Shown piece after piece: positions 19,747-37,826 of a DNA stretch of 41,299 bases (position 1 is the stretch's first letter; each line of letters starts with the position of its first letter). The position numbers and the translations under genes are program-made. Source of the DNA: Lepiota brunneoincarnata (taxonomy: Eukaryota; Basidiomycota; Agaricomycetes; Agaricales; Agaricaceae); the NCBI GenBank assembly GCA_023014365.1, contig JAEBUN010000092.1:1-41299 (forward strand), read 5' to 3'. A model generated the notes under the pieces. The model saw only the letters and a program-made list of their open reading frames with translations, was not told the origin of the DNA and ran no database searches.

Positions 19747-22700
19747 GGGAATTGCGTCGCCGTTCTACTTCTACCCGATGAATTCGACCAATGTCTAAAT
19801 CCGTTTGTTCAGATGAGATTCGTTATATTTCAGTCGTAGGAAGCAGTGCGTGAACTTAATACTGCGGTCAAAACACACTCTCTGTCGGGCGCTGATGATT
19901 GCCACCAGTTAAGAAGGTTCTATGTAGTAGATGGAGTCACACGCGCATGGCATACTTTTGACAGGGCCGATCAATCTGGAACGCCCATGGATTACCTCTC
20001 CGAAAGGTTGGCTTTGTCTGGACGGTCGCCGTTCTTGTCCTTCGGCGTACATCCAGGACACTGCTGCTTTAGCGGAGAAGCTTAGGACGGGCATACCCTC
20101 GGCTTCAAACACTCCCTACATCGTCGACATCGCGCCTGTCCAGCCCATGGAAATATCGTAATGAGGGTGTGACAACCAACTTGAAGGATCAAGCGTTCAA
20201 GTGGGTTCACCCTAACAAGGGAGCTTGGCAGCGTGTGAGGATATCGTCAGAGCTACATCAGTGATCCTTTGGTCGTAAGCAACACCCCCACAGCTTCCCC
20301 AGTAAATTCATGGCATCCGCCGAGTCCTTGTGAATTTCGGGCATCAACACGAGGCATTGATGTTTTGGTTGTTCTCAGCACAAGTGCCTCGTACTGTATG
20401 TACTTCGTGCGATGGTCGATACACTGATACGCCTATTTTAATTTGAAGGCTCTAGCATGATCGGCAAGGGGCCCAGAGACAGAAATGCCTCGAGGCAGAT
20501 TTGGTATCGCCGCAGTGCCAATTCATCAGCCAATGGATTTCTGTAGACGATGTGGTTGCGCGAGTACTAGGGCTATATCCACAGATGAACACGAGGCAAA
20601 GAGAATCGCCTTGGAGACACTTATAAGTAACATACCCCTCGTGTGGTTATTCGAGGGTTCTCTATCACTATCCTGGTTCATATGCGTCATCCATGCGCCT
20701 CCCTGTCTCAAAGTCAGTGCCATGGCCTCAGCCTCATGGCCGAGGCTAACCGAATCGCCGAGAATGAACTCCGGAGTGATGTTCAATGGACGAAATGATA
20801 TCGGCGATTAGTGAGCCCGCGTGCTTGTGCTCCCACCACTTCAGCCAAGACCGGGAGAGGTCCAAGAGGACCTTTGAGCTTTGGAAAAGGTAGTTGGCAC
20901 GACGCTGGCTCACAATACCACCCTCACTATCACAACTATTGATAACACTCCTCCTTTCTCGTTTATAGCCGCCGCAGAAGCTGTGAAGACCCCGAGATTC
21001 CAATAGCACGACCTGGATATGGAATATATGAGCGGTAGGGGGGGAGGGAAGCGCCGGTGGGTCCGAGATAATTAGAATGCGATGACGATGGACTAGGCCT
21101 TTAGGGTAGACCACTGACCAATGGGGAGGCAGAGACTAGTGATCGTAGCGTCCGTTTCATCAAGAGGATATCTTGCTGACCCGATAAGTCAAGCGTGATA
21201 CGTTCCCTAACTTCCCTGTCCGGCACTCTCCCCAAAGCAATTGTTTTTGAATGTGAAAATTGGAAATGAAAGCGCTATGGTTTTATTTTCATGTGGCGTT
21301 TGGAGGGAACGATCAATGGGACTACTAGAACGGGCGGGGTCTCTGATTATCTAGTACACACCTACGAACGGCCTGTACGGACGCTTGCTTGACCCCACTG
21401 CGAACGCCTCGAAGGCTCGTATCATTTCCGTCGTAGTTCCCCAGTGCTAAGGGTTTATGTTATTCATGTCGCTCTTGGCGTGACGCTGGGGCCGTGATTT
21501 AACATGGGTATATCATCATCAGGTAATAGCGTCCATGCCTCGACAGAAAATGAATTGGTTTTTCAGCTGCCGTGTATGTATGTAGCTCCTCCGAGCCGGA
21601 ACGCGATTCCCACACATTCCAATTGGACTGATTTTACGGCATGTTACGGGATGATGAGTAGTGATCATCGATCAGGCTTGGTCTGCTTGACAACCAGCCA
21701 ATCGCAAATGTTACACATGTTACGGGAGGAAACCCACAAGATGAGGTGTCCTAGAGCAGGTAGTGTTAGGCATGCCACGGTGTCCGAGTTCCGAGAGGAA
21801 TCGGTGGGGCACGGTGCATACCCAGTTTGGTGTGTCGGGGGGAGCTGTCGGCAATCACGGTTATGTATGTACAGATGTGGTTTGGGACCTGCCAGAAGGG
21901 TTCCGCTCGGGCATGGGGATATCATCAGGCAGGACGGGGATCTGTAATGGTACTGATACTGATGGGAAAATGAGAGGTTCAGTTCAATACCATCTACATC
22001 TACATACATGAACAATAAGTACTTCAGTTAGAGGCTTTTGCTTGCGGGGCAACAGCGCAGAGGGCCTCTGAGCGAGGAGTCTAAAAGCGACAAGTGACGG
22101 GAAGTCGACTTCTAGTGCAACAAAATTGAATCGATCGTGTCCGTCCAGCAGGCACGCGAAGAAAACTGCAAGGGTCATTCGAGTATTTGCGGGCAAGTGG
22201 GCGATGCTATTCGGCTCGACACCAGCAAAAAAATGAAGCGTGACAACAGACCAGGGACCTAGTGCCGGACTTCGGTGCGGGGGTTGTGGCTAAAACAACA
22301 AATTGCTGGAAACAGAGCATCTTGGTGCCTTTTTGTTCCCCCACGATAGATCATAGAGTTCAGACTTGATGTGTTTCCCGACCCACGAGGGATTGGGGTG
22401 ACACCACCGTCCACCGTCACGGACTTTTTCCTTATGTACAATGCTCGTGTGGACTGTATTGGTGGTATGCGCTGGCACGGCGGAAGACCCGTTTGCACTT
22501 CCGACTGGATGCCTTTGAGTTTTCGAGACAGCGGTGGGCGGAGGGAAGAGGCGTCCAAGGCTGAACCTCATCTTCCAACTCCGTGGTTCGCGTTTGAACA
22601 AAAGTCATGACGAGCCAAAATGCCTCTCTATCTTAGCCGTCGTAATTGACGATCTCGGTGGACGTGCAGCGGCAAATCTTAATGAAGTGATGTGGATGTT

Positions 22701-23032
22701 GGTCATGGGGTGCATCACACTGGCAGGGTGGTTATGCTGGTTGATAAAACGATCAGATAACCTCCTGGATGGTGATGGATGGGACCGTAAGGACACAAAA
22801 AAGCTGCTGGAAGCAATTGGAAATTTGGGTGGCAGTAGTAACGTACAAGGGACGGGGACGGGCCGTGGATGATGAGGTCCGCGGCAGAGGATATTTCTCG
22901 GGTGTGACGTGTGACAAGGCGCATTTGGCCGAGTGGATCTGCGGAGATCTGATCTAGATCGTGTGGATGTATAAGTAAGTAATAAGCGTCGCTCTCTTTC
23001 TCCCCCGCCCCCATCTCTCCGTCACTACCACC
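19747..23032. other. 3.3-kb region with no supported gene
   Basis: Many short ORFs on both strands, none above 150 codons and none with a recognisable motif, signal peptide or convincing splice structure. No repeat with a second copy in this window, no tRNA and no LTR seen. The right end (about 22950-23032) is pyrimidine-rich and should be the FYVE gene promoter and leader. Confidence 0.45.
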
Positions 23033-24076
23033 ATGGTTCTCTCTCTCTCCACCTCTCTCCCCGACCGTCCCAACGAGCATCTCGCAGTCCTTCTTCCCAA
23101 ACATCTCTGGAAGGTACGCATCCTTGCAACAACAACAACCCTGTTCCCCTATGCTTACCTGCCCCTTCTCCATCCGCCCATCTAGCCTGACGCACTCGCG
23201 TCCTATTGCGACAACTTCTACTGCCGCGTCGCTTTCTCACTCTTCGAACGTCGTCATCATTGCAGAAAGTGTGGAGGTATTTTCTGCCATGCCTGCACAT
23301 CCAGGTTCACCCCCCTCCTTGATACCACAAACCTCGACTTCCTCCTGCCCCCCCGCAACGTCCCTATATCCACCTTTGATTCGCCCATCTCTCCTGTCAT
23401 CGATGCCCGTGTATGTGACGACTGTTTCGATCAGATTCACGGCCAACCCTCGACACCGCGCACCCCACCTCGCCCAGACATTAAGCGCGCCCTCTCTCAC
23501 CCCATTTCTCTCCTCAGATATCCTCTTTCTCCCAATCCATCCACTTCCTCTTCTGCTTCCAATAGCGACGACGAACACTCGGTTTCGTCTTCTTCGTCTT
23601 CGTCTTCCTCGCATCTCCCTCCCGCACTCACACGCAAAACGCGTTCTCTCTACACTGCCCCTAGTATCGCCAGTATCGGCTCGACGTCCTCTCAGAGACC
23701 TCATCCCTCGTCTCAACCCCCTACGCGCCGCTCCTCTATTCGCACATCTCATCATCCTCTCAATCTCGATCTTATCGAAAAGTCCTACGGCGAGCTTGAC
23801 GCTTATCCTCTGCGCCGCTCTAGTGTGTTGTGTAAAGCAACTGGCGGCGGTCGCTGGGAACCCAAACAAGAAACCGTGCTCTCTGGCTATCGTCCGCCTG
23901 GTGGCAAAGCTCCCTTTGAGATCGAGATGGAACGTGAGGAGCGAGAGAAGCGCATACAAAGACAGAACCCCATCGTTAAGGATGGTGAGTTCCAGTATCG
24001 CTTCCCTCCCAAGGAGCTCCCAGAGGAGGACAAGTGGGCAAGACGTGAAGGCCCCTTTATCCTCTCGACGTTTTGA
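23033..24076 (+). CDS. FYVE zinc-finger protein
   Basis: Two exons, 23033-23113 and 23186-24076 (intron 23114-23185), giving 323 residues. Start MVLSLSTSLP in the context CCACCATGG. Close to the N-terminus is a FYVE finger: WKPD, CDNFYCRVAFSLFERRHHC, KCGGIFCHAC, then ARVCDDC. The WxxD, RRHHCRKCGG and final CDDC elements are the diagnostic ones. FYVE domains bind phosphatidylinositol 3-phosphate on endosomes and vacuoles, so an endosomal or vacuolar sorting role is likely. The middle is Ser-rich and low-complexity (a run of nine Ser); the C-terminal 90 residues contain a charged helix, EIEMEREEREKRIQ, and a conserved-looking EFQYRFPPKE. No VHS, RING or kinase domain, so it is not Vps27, Pib1 or Fab1. 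Confidence 0.9.
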
Positions 24077-26640
24077 AACGCATCCCCTCCCTCCCCGCTC
24101 TTGTTCATTATCTTTATTCCCTCACTGTATATCTGCACTTTTTCCCATATGGTGTACTTTTATGCATGCACTTGCTTTTATTTTAGCGGTTAATTATTAT
24201 GCTCTGCCTGCATGGTGGCTTTTTAGCCGCCTAGTACTGTGTCTTTGTCCATCTGTCTCCTTTCTCGTTGGGCTACCCATATCTTCCTCTAGATCTCCCC
24301 GGTATTTCCTTAATCAGCCGTATATACCTTTCTGTAGAATTTTGAGATCCTCTCTTGGGAGTAACATACCTGTGCGGTTCATGAAATGCTTGTGATCTTA
24401 TTGGCCGTTGCCAACTTTTCAACCTACCGACGACGTGACGTGATCCGAATCCTCTTGCCCCAGCTCTATATCTTGCGACTCATGGACATCGCTGGCTAGA
24501 AAGCAGCTTTGGCCTCCCTGACACCATTGAGAGATTATACCGAACATTTGTGACTGATATCGATTGACGGAATACGTTTCCTCACTGGAAGCGAAATGAG
24601 ATCACCGACATCAGATTTTGCCGATGTCGTTCTTGACCTTGTCATGCGTACGATATGTACGTATCCGACAGACCGTGTACGGAATCGGGATGGGTGAAGG
24701 GTTTCTGCTGGGTATGTACGGTTTAGGGAACTTGGCGACTGGTTAATGGGTCATTGGTTTTCCTGCCATTGAGCTGGAACAAAGGAGGCGGCGTGGGGGG
24801 GTTGCATTGTGACGGCAGAGATGAATCGATGGCATGAGGCAAGGTCCTTGCAAGACCTTACCTTGCGAACACCTGTATAACTATGTACCGATGTACGAAT
24901 GGGTGATAGCGCTGGCATCAAGCTGGCAACATTCCAGAATGAGGCTTCGGTACGATGCGTAGCGGGCAACATATTATTAGCGCTGAGTGAGTTTTGCATC
25001 AAAGAGTGGGGGTGGGGGAGAGGGGGAAAGGAGGAGATACAGGTGTTGGGATCCGTGCTTCTACCTGCAATGGACGTTGCTTTGTCCTTGAACTTTGCGA
25101 AAACTTGTCAGGTGTTACAAATGGGTCAAAGTGATTTGTCGATTAGATGAGAATGCGATGGATTAAAGATTCTTTATGAGTAAGGCTTACTGGATGGGTT
25201 GACCCTGCGATCTGGGGTACTGATGTTCGAGGACGGAACTCTTGTGGGTAGGCGGATCGTTTCAGCTAACCGGGTCACTGGGACATTGGTTATCTGAACT
25301 GATATGGACTTCGTCTTGGCTGGTCGGCGGGTGCCGTGCGCTCTGATGTTGATCTTATCTCTATCATTGACTGCTACCGCGTGATACAAATGGATACTTC
25401 CCCGGTTGTGCGTGACCTTGCGGAGAAAGGCATTGTTACAACGGCGGCTCGCGGGCGGGTAGGTCTCGAGGCCGAGTGGACCAAGAGACGGCTTTCCGTT
25501 CCGGCTTGGGAGCATTGAGTGACAAATGGCAGAGAGAGCGAATCCGGATCTAAAGGCTTTTTGGGAACGAAGGATTCGAATCGAAGAGCGCCCAGGTGCT
25601 TCTGTGGAGGTGGTTCCCCTCATGAGAATGTCCCGTTAGGATTGGGAAGAATGTCCGAATGTTTCTCTGCCTCGAGGCACGGGAGTGACAGATTGGCAGT
25701 GCATCGAGCTCCGCTGGTGTGCGTGCTCTTTGGTGCTCTGAAGATGGTGGCGAGAAGCAGGGGTTCGTTGCTTCCCCTTTCAGATAGAAGGTTCCATGGT
25801 TTATCTGTCGAGTGGCACGGCTACTTACGATCGGGCAGAATTAAAAATAGCACTTGAAAGCTGATCAAGTACTCGCGAAATGTCGATGACCTTCCACTGC
25901 CATCCACAAGAGCATCCGCGGGTGCGTAATGGAGGGCCGTACGTGACGAAGGGTTGTCACTCACTTTCTTCAGAATTCGGATAGCGCAAGCTGAATGTGT
26001 AGAGGGGCTCAGGTGCTCACAACCAGGCAATGAGAAACGCATGATGATTTCCAATAAGGTGCCATATCGGAGGCTATCGTAACCCTAAGGCTTGCTGATT
26101 TGTCCACGAGGTGAAATTGAAGGGCATGGAAAAGGGCCGTATGTTTACAGTAACTTGGAGAAGTAATAATTTGTGAAAACGTTACCAAAGGCGTGGTAGA
26201 AACGGATAATTCTCGATGGAGTGCGGGGAAATTGGGCTCAAGTATCTCCGAGCGTGACGCTGTTGCTCAAAAGCTCTCCGGCATCAGTAGAAAACAGATT
26301 TGAATCTAGACATTGTACCTAAAACGTCTCTTCTCGTTCAAGGGCTCCTGAGGTTACCCCAGGTCATGTATGATCGCATCCGGTTGTCACATAGTTAGCA
26401 TAATGTAGTGTACGGTCAACGAGCATTCTCTCTCCCAGGCCAAGGTCGTGCATGTTGATGTTCAAGGTACCTACCAAGTCGTAGAATGATTCAGAGTAAT
26501 TTCCCGGTGGATACTTGTCAGGCAGCGGTCAAAGTTGTAGACAAACGTAGACAAATAACACGACAGTCGCTCGATCAGTTTTTGACGCGACAATTTTGCC
26601 GACTTTCCGGTTACTTTGGGACACCCTTTTCGCACCGAGG
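24077..26640. other. 2.6-kb region with no supported gene
   Basis: 3' UTR of the FYVE gene, then mixed sequence with only short ORFs; the longest (25174-25623, minus, 149 codons) has no recognisable motif. A tRNA-like GGATTCGAATC at about 25568-25578 lacks the stems of a tRNA gene. The right end should carry the mL38 promoter. Confidence 0.45.
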
Positions 26641-28330
26641 ATGTACTCACGAGCCTCGCTCAACATCTGCAGGTCTTTTTCACCGAGACAGACTCCGGGA
26701 CGGCTGGGCAGGCATGTTGGCCTGAGGATGATGAGCGTCAGTGTGCAAGAGGCAACTGACACTCCTTCGGTCGACAAGGAGCTCCTACCGACGACAACAG
26801 GTGATGCAACTGTCACGCAGTCCAGCGCAGTGGGTGCCTGCGAACGCATCCAAGGTCGAAGGAGGAAGCGTCTTCCGAAGCGTGCTCCGATTTCGAATGC
26901 TTCGCCTCGGCCGTGGTGCAGGCCTTTGGCTGAGGGCGTCCTTCCCGCATACGACCTTGCGGTCGAATTTTTGGGGGCAGACAGTGCTCAAATCAAGTCG
27001 GAGGCAGAATTGTTGTGCACCGAAATCAACAAAATAGAGGCGAAGCGGGTGGAAGCAACCAAGCCGCAAGGGGAGGGGGCATCGAATGGCTTAGACGTGT
27101 TTGATGCTGAATTAGAGGCCCTGCGGGGAAAACTGCGGATTCTGGAGGTGCAGGGCGAAGTTAATTTGCCTGACGTACGGTGGAGGGTTGCGAATGCAAT
27201 GCGTAAGTTGTGGTATATCATATCAGATTTGGGTTTCTCTATTGACCCTCCCACCCATTAGCTGACATGGGCAAAGCTGTTGACCGCCACCTCTTAGAGC
27301 AGAAGTGGCGGAAGCATGGTGATTTGGACTTATTGGTAAATATACAGGCGCCTGTTGGTTGGGCAAGTCTAATTGGTCACCAAGATGGAACGTCTTTATC
27401 AAATGAAAGTTGTCCCGGATTTATTACCAGAAATCCACCCTTCTATCGACGTTCGCATTACTGCAAATACATTGGGACGGGTTCCAGACAAAGTCCACCA
27501 GATCGTCGAGCCAGGAACCTTCTTACTACCCAGACAGGTGCGCTTTTTGTTCAGTTTTGATTACATCACTGAAGTGCTTTCTTCTCGAAGACCTTCGATC
27601 CGCCTAAAATCTACGCCAATGTTTTCCATACAGACACCCGACTATATACTCTTGTCTTGCTTGATGCAGGTAATGTTGGAGTTGATTTCGATGTTGGTAG
27701 ACCGGCAGTTTACACTCCCTACCTTAGATGTCCCCGACGAGGCAAATGCCGCTTACACCACGTACTTGCATTGGATGCAGTAAGCACCATCATGTCATTT
27801 GAGCCTAAGTTTACGACTCACTCTCCCAGACCCAATATTCCTTTGTCCGCTAACCATACCTCTCGTATTCTCAACTTGAATAATCATACAAAATATATCC
27901 CGCCTCACCCCCAACAGGGAACAAAATACCACCGTTATGTGCTGTTTCTGCTTCAACAACCTCCCCACGGCGCCTCTCAATACTCACTTAATATCGAGGC
28001 TCGTGCCAACCGTGATGAGCCGACATCTGTTCACCTCGATATCCCTGTTTTGTCCGATAAACAGCGCAAAGGGTTTAATCTCCGGAGCTTCATGCAGCGG
28101 TGGGGTCTTGATATGCGCGAAGGAGGAGGGGTCCATATATGGCGAGAGGTCTGGGATGAGCATGTCTCCAAGGTTTACCGAGATATTCTTAGTATGTCTT
28201 TACCCATCTTATGCCGGCTTTGTCACCTTGACCTGGTGAATCTGCAGAGGTGTCGGAACCCCGTTATGGCCGCCCCAGGAAGCCAGATCCCTATGCTCCT
28301 CTTAAACAAACGAGGAGATATGTCAGTTGA
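26641..28330 (+). CDS. MRPL35: Mitochondrial large-subunit ribosomal protein mL38 (MRPL35 type)
   Basis: Structural protein of the mitoribosomal large subunit (central protuberance) with a PEBP fold. Seven exons: 26641-27202, 27262-27335, 27385-27537, 27591-27669, 27728-27779, 27830-28191, 28248-28330. They join to 454 residues with all introns GT-AG and no frame problem. The ATG at 26641 (MYSRASLNICRSFSPRQ) begins an Arg/Ser-rich, acid-free stretch typical of a mitochondrial presequence; the frame is open upstream but has no earlier ATG. Landmarks: KWRKHGDLDLLMERLYQM, VVPDLLPEIHPSIDV, PGTFLLPRQTFDPPKIY, LYTLVLLDADVPDE and TTYLHWMQPNIPLS (PEBP core), then YHRYVLFLLQQP, and a basic tail ending KQTRRYVS. 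The alternative, an ordinary PEBP (Tfs1-like), is less likely because of the long N-terminal part. Confidence 0.92.
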
Positions 28331-28693
28331 ACGTGATAATGGCGCATGTCTTGTTACGTACCCAAATGTTCTCACTAGTACAACTGCATGGGCATTTCTA
28401 GCTCCAAGGGCTATTTATCTATGACATGATTTGTCACATCTTTTAGCAAGGCACTCGTGGTACCCAGCGGCCAGCGGCTGTTGCCGCACTTCTCTCCGTG
28501 ACCTTCGTGGATCATTGTTGTGGTAGGGGTGTTAGGGGAATCTTTGGTGTTAAGTGTGGACGTGTGCCCGCCACATTTACTGAGGTGGCTTGCTTTGGTC
28601 GCGGAGGTATCACTTGGCGATCAGGTAGCTTGTTGATTCATCATTCCGAAGGTGGCGTATCTGTTCCCACTGGTTACTGCGCTGATACCGGTA
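28331..28693. other. Intergenic or 5' part of an unresolved gene
   Basis: mL38 3' UTR followed by sequence with one open plus-strand frame (28498 onward) of unclear status. It may include an upstream exon of the short frame that follows. Confidence 0.35.
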
Positions 28694-28945
28694 GCCTATT
28701 TCTGCAACTCGCCATAGATACGGTATGTCCGCTGTCCAGCACATTCGTGATGTCACCCAAATGCTTCGCGATGCCGCACTATGTATCTTGACCCAATAGT
28801 TAAACAAGGACGGCAGTTGGTTGATGGGCGCTCCGTGGTACTTGGACGCCCTCCACGAGAGGAGCGCATGGTTAAAAGTCTTCTCTCAGAACCGGCGCCT
28901 CTGTGGCGTCAGCCACCATGGGAAGAATCTTTCAAAAACGTGTAA
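28694..28945 (+). CDS. Orphan C-terminal exon(s) of an unrecognised protein
   Basis: After a possible acceptor at 28711-28714 (ccatag) a coding-like frame reads YGMSAVQHIRDVTQMLRDAAL. It then continues, shifted by one base near 28783, as MYLDPIVKQGRQLVDG, SVVLGRPPREERMVKSLL and LWRQPPWEESFKNV, ending at TAA 28943-28945. The composition and the amphipathic helix look like real protein, and the shift resembles the one-base errors in neighbouring genes. I do not recognise the family, and the upstream exons are not resolved. Confidence 0.4.
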
Positions 28946-30173
28946 TCAGAAACGGGGCATCACCTCGACCTGTTTTGTCAGCTGTCCTCGAGATATTCAT
29001 CAACTGTGGTACATAGATATCAGTATTGAAACAAGAACTTGGACCCACGATGTCAGATTTAAAGTATTGGTTCGGGTCACTGAAACCAACCATAACGTCA
29101 TCTGTACTATACATACACTGTATTGTACAGTACAGGAGCGCGGGAGATGTAGTTCCTAATTTTTGTCAGTATTTTTGGCTTGGCTGGTAAGGTATTCGTG
29201 GGGCCGGTGGTTACCTTTGGCTCGCAAGGACTTCGAACGACTGAGAATCAGGTACATATATTGGGTGCCTGCCTGGAGAGGACCCGGTTTGATTACTCGC
29301 ACCCCTTCTGGACGCCACAGAATAGTGAGGGCATTTTTTGCGTTGGCTATTTGCCCCTAGATCTGAATGGACAGTGAGGTTCACTTGTTGCCACCCCCTT
29401 ACCAACGAAAATAATGCCTTCTCACTGTGCCTGTCGGTTCCGGGTTCACAGAAAAAGCCTCCTTGGCCCCATCTTCCAGATTATCACGGGCTCACGCGGA
29501 TTACCTTGCACGGGTTTTCACGAGGCCCTGCACCCAATTAGGTATTCGAGTTCAATCGGGTGCGCCGGCCTGTGTTTTCGTGGCTTCAACTTGTAGCCGG
29601 TCCTCGCCTCTCACCATACTCCGGCAAAGCTTGAGCATCATATGAGGTCCATTTTGTTTACATCTTTACCGGTCTACGGAGCGAGAGTGGACTTGTTGCT
29701 GAGGTGTTGAGGTTGATTGAGCGGCCAATCATGTCGTGTGCCAGGTCTGCACTTGTTCATCGGACATCACGGTCGCAGGTGCCATTCGATCTCGGTGCTG
29801 TAACGGCCCTCACAATTGGCGATCATCGTTCACCTAACCATACCCGAACACGAGCAATCACAGGCCGCGGAATATCGTGGTTAGTCCTTGTTGGGGGGCA
29901 CATCGGTAATCATTAGCCTCCAGGCACTATTACTTATGCCGGGCTAGATAAGGAGGCTGCGACGAGTAAGCGAGAAACAACTTGAGCACCACGGGCGATC
30001 TGTGGCTGTGGTCGCAATGCCAACTACTGGATGTACTGAAGATGACACGGCGTGCAAGCGTCTTTCTACCGACCCGGGAGCCGAATTGATTTACGGAGTG
30101 CTTAGTCAGCAAGCGCCAAATTATTGGTGTGGTGTGATGAACCCTTTGCTCCATCCAACTTGTTGCTGATTTC
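28946..30173. other. Unresolved region, possibly a gene broken by base errors
   Basis: Several plus-strand frames look coding-like in short pieces: 29180-29377 (AGKVFVGPVVTFGSQGLRT); 29427-29645 (GSGFTEKASLAPSSRLSRAH); about 29660-29915 (RSESGLVAEVLRLIERP); and a tail ending KEAATSKRETT, stop near 29985. No single frame links them, and no family is recognised. Confidence 0.3.
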
Positions 30174-35084
<4,911 letters not shown>

Positions 35085-35199
35085 TAATTGTAGACGTGCC
35101 TGTAATGATAAGGAATGATATGGTTGTTATGTCACAAGTTATGTGGTGACCTGTGTAGCACTCTATTGCTGCATTATTGTATGGTCTCCCTCTTCCCCC

Positions 35200-37346
35200 A
35201 TGGCCGCCACTATCCCCCGTTGAACTGGCACCCCCTACCTCCTTCAAACTCCAGCACTCATCCCCGCTTGACACGCTTGTGCGTCGGACCTCCAAGCGAG
35301 CGAGGGCAACTGCGCAACTGCAGCAACACTCGGCTCACGTCCTCGACAATCACACCTCTACGTCCATTTCGCAGGACGGAGAAGGGGATGGTGTGCATGT
35401 AAAACATGTCCATCGGCCCACGTTGACGCCCCCAACGGAACCACCTCCAACAGCCACACCCTCTAGGCTCACCCCTCCTACACAGTCATTTCACCCGTGA
35501 TTCCACGACGACCGCATCGATAACTGGGTCTTATCTAGATTTGAGGTCGTCAGTCGACTCGAAGAAAGTTTATCAAGAGTTGGAGTTCCGCTACCACGAC
35601 GATGAGAGTGTTTACTACTCCCAGCAGGACCCCCCCATCTCCTGCCCTTCGTGACTCCTGGCGTTCGGCCACCAGCTCTGGTACCGTTCGCCCGTACGAT
35701 CCGGATGGTTCTCTCCTCTCCAATCCCCCAAACGACGATGTCCGAATTCCGGCCACCTGTCTCCCACGAAATATCCAATAAAAGTCGATCGACGTCTCCT
35801 ATACCAACCCTGGTGATTTCGTCCGCCCGACACAGACAATACCGGTAATCGTGCAGGGAGGGCGCCAATAGTTAGGCCTATCACGTCAAATTTTTCGAGA
35901 CCTGTGCGGCCGTCATTTCCATCAGGTCCGTTGCAACGGGTCACAGCACCACCACCACCACTGCCCCCCAATTCTGAAGAACTTAAACGCGCCGTGCTAG
36001 AACGAAATGTCAACCGCACTGCATCTCAATCCCCTCCCCGACAGAGCTTTCTCCAGAGCATGAATCACCATTACCAACGATCGGCATCGTCCTCAAATCC
36101 ACAGCAAGGTCGACAAATGCAACAGCAGCCCACAAATTGGACATCATCAGGAGGCCTACCCGACGATCCATATGCAGAATCCATGGCGACTTTGCAAGTC
36201 AATAAACACGATAAGCTTGACACCATGAGCAACTATCTGGATCCTTCATCGGGACACAGAATCCGAACACCCTCCCCACAACCTGCGGAGCAGTATCTCA
36301 GGAAACAATCCCCACAACCACCTTCCACATCACAAGTTGCCGGGAATCAGGACTCAGGACTTTACTTGACTCCTGTTCAACCTGTGACGCTTCCTCGGCA
36401 GCCACCCTCTAGAAGCGACTCCCCTGCAAGCCTGTATTCCTCATACTCCTACTATAACTATGACAGTGCTGCCCCTTCACCGGTAGGCGGTGAATTTCCA
36501 GCCTCAGCCCCCGAAAGACCTTGTTTACACCACACCCTTCCTCATCGCGACACCTAGAACCAAACCACTCTTCCAAGGGTAACCAGCGTTCTCAATCTAC
36601 CGGCAGCAGACCTATTCACCCCAGTGGTAACGGAGCCGCTGACATCACAAGATTTCCTGCAGTTGGGTATCCAGCACCATGAAGCCAATTGTTTGACGGA
36701 GTCCGCCATGTACTTTGAGAAGAGTGCCAAAGAGAATGGTGGTTGTTGGTGTGGTATGCTGATGTGGGGCCTAACTTTGAGACATGGGTGGGGTTGTGAA
36801 AAGAACGAGAAAGTCGGGTTCAAGTGGTTGCGTAAGGCCGCGGAGCATGCAGTTGGCGATCTGGAAAGTATGAAGGATGGAAAGGGTGCTGATACAGGAC
36901 CGGTGCAGGTGAGCTTTTTTTGCGTGTCATTGAAATCACGGCTGCTGGATCGACTCCACGTAGGACGAGCTTGTTCTGGCCATATACGAAGTTGGACAGT
37001 GCTTCTTTCATGGTTGGGGTGTTCCCAAGGACCAAAAGATGGCAGTTGTAAGTTCGTTTTATCGATGTTCGAATCGGTTTATCATGACGTCTCGTTCCAA
37101 GAGCTATTACACCGTGGCGGCCCGCTTAGGAGACCCAGACGCCAGAACGACCTCGCCTTTTGTCTTGCGAACGGCAGAGGTTGCAAGAAAGATCGTAAAG
37201 AAAGCAGCAAAATGGTATCGAGCTGCAGTATGCATTTGGACTTTTATCGTAGTCGTTGCTTTTGGCTGAATATATTTGTTTGTTAGGTTGCACAAGGCGC
37301 AAGCGATGTAGGTCTAGCATGGATCTACAAGTACAAGTTCATGTGA
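35200..37346 (+). CDS. Sel1-repeat protein with long disordered N-terminus (Dsf2/HCP-like)
   Basis: The N-terminal two thirds (about 35200-36600) is Pro/Ser/Gln-rich and disordered (PPPPLPPNSEELKRAVLE, QSPPRQSFLQSMNHHYQR, SYSSYSYYNYDS-type runs) and jumps between frames. The C-terminal part has Sel1-like repeats: LQLGIQHHEANCLTESAMYF; GGCWCGMLMWGLTLRHGWGC then GFKWLRKAAEHAV; ELVLAIYEVGQCFFHGWGVP; SYYTVAARLGDPDA; and FCLANGRGCKKDRKE. The end is GLAWIYKYKFM, stop at 37344-37346. Introns near 36909-36963, 37048-37109 and 37230-37287. Two compensating one-base errors (missing C near 37133, extra A near 37202) restore the last repeats. Sel1 repeats are protein-interaction scaffolds; related fungal proteins act in morphogenesis, but the exact role here is unknown. 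The start codon is uncertain (ATG 35200 is a guess). Confidence 0.75.
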
Positions 37347-37826
37347 TTCCTCTTTCACAATACCCCTGGCTCGCTGAATCCGGTCCGAACACTGGGTTAT
37401 CTAGCTTATACCCCATTCATGTATACTATTCCGGAATTCATTCACTCCTTCGGGCCTACCCTCTATTATTGTCCGCCTCTTAGTCATTGCTTGCGCCTTG
37501 CTTCTCATTTTCTGGTTGCTGCGTAAGTCATGTTGGAGCTTACTTGCTAGAAGAGAGGGGGGCATAGTACGCTTGTTCTGGTCGTTCATTAGAAATGGGC
37601 GTATATATATATATATGTAATTATGGATTAAGACTTCTCTTGAATGCTATTACCTCTCTCGTCTTGCCCGTAGACGGGGTATCCAGTTTTGTCCGTGCTC
37701 ATCAACGATGTCGACACCGTATTTCTCCTTCAGACGCTCTGCCCACATCACCCAATGGCTCTTCCTTATCCCATTTCTGTAAGCGATGTCAGAGATTAAA
37801 ATGTGCAGTAGACCCTGACGCATAGC
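37347..37826. other. Convergent 3' intergenic region (Sel1 / F-box)
   Basis: 480 bp between two convergent stops, with a short TA microsatellite at about 37605-37617. No gene seen. Confidence 0.5.

Noticed and set aside
20351..20390. Short inverted repeat GAGGCA ... TGCCTC
   Set aside because: Six-base arms with a 28-nt loop are expected by chance; no other signal nearby.
23124..24395. 423-codon plus-strand ORF and a 240-codon minus-strand ORF (23237-23959)
   Set aside because: Both are shadows of the Ser/Pro-rich FYVE exon in other frames; the FYVE frame carries the diagnostic zinc-finger motifs.
25568..25578. B-box-like GGATTCGAATC suggesting a tRNA gene
   Set aside because: Flanking bases cannot form the T-stem, acceptor stem or anticodon arm.
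25174..25623. 149-codon minus-strand ORF
   Set aside because: No motif, unusual composition (Arg/Ser/Thr/Pro), and no supporting context.
37605..37617. TA dinucleotide microsatellite
   Set aside because: Short simple repeat in a convergent intergenic region, with no sign of function.
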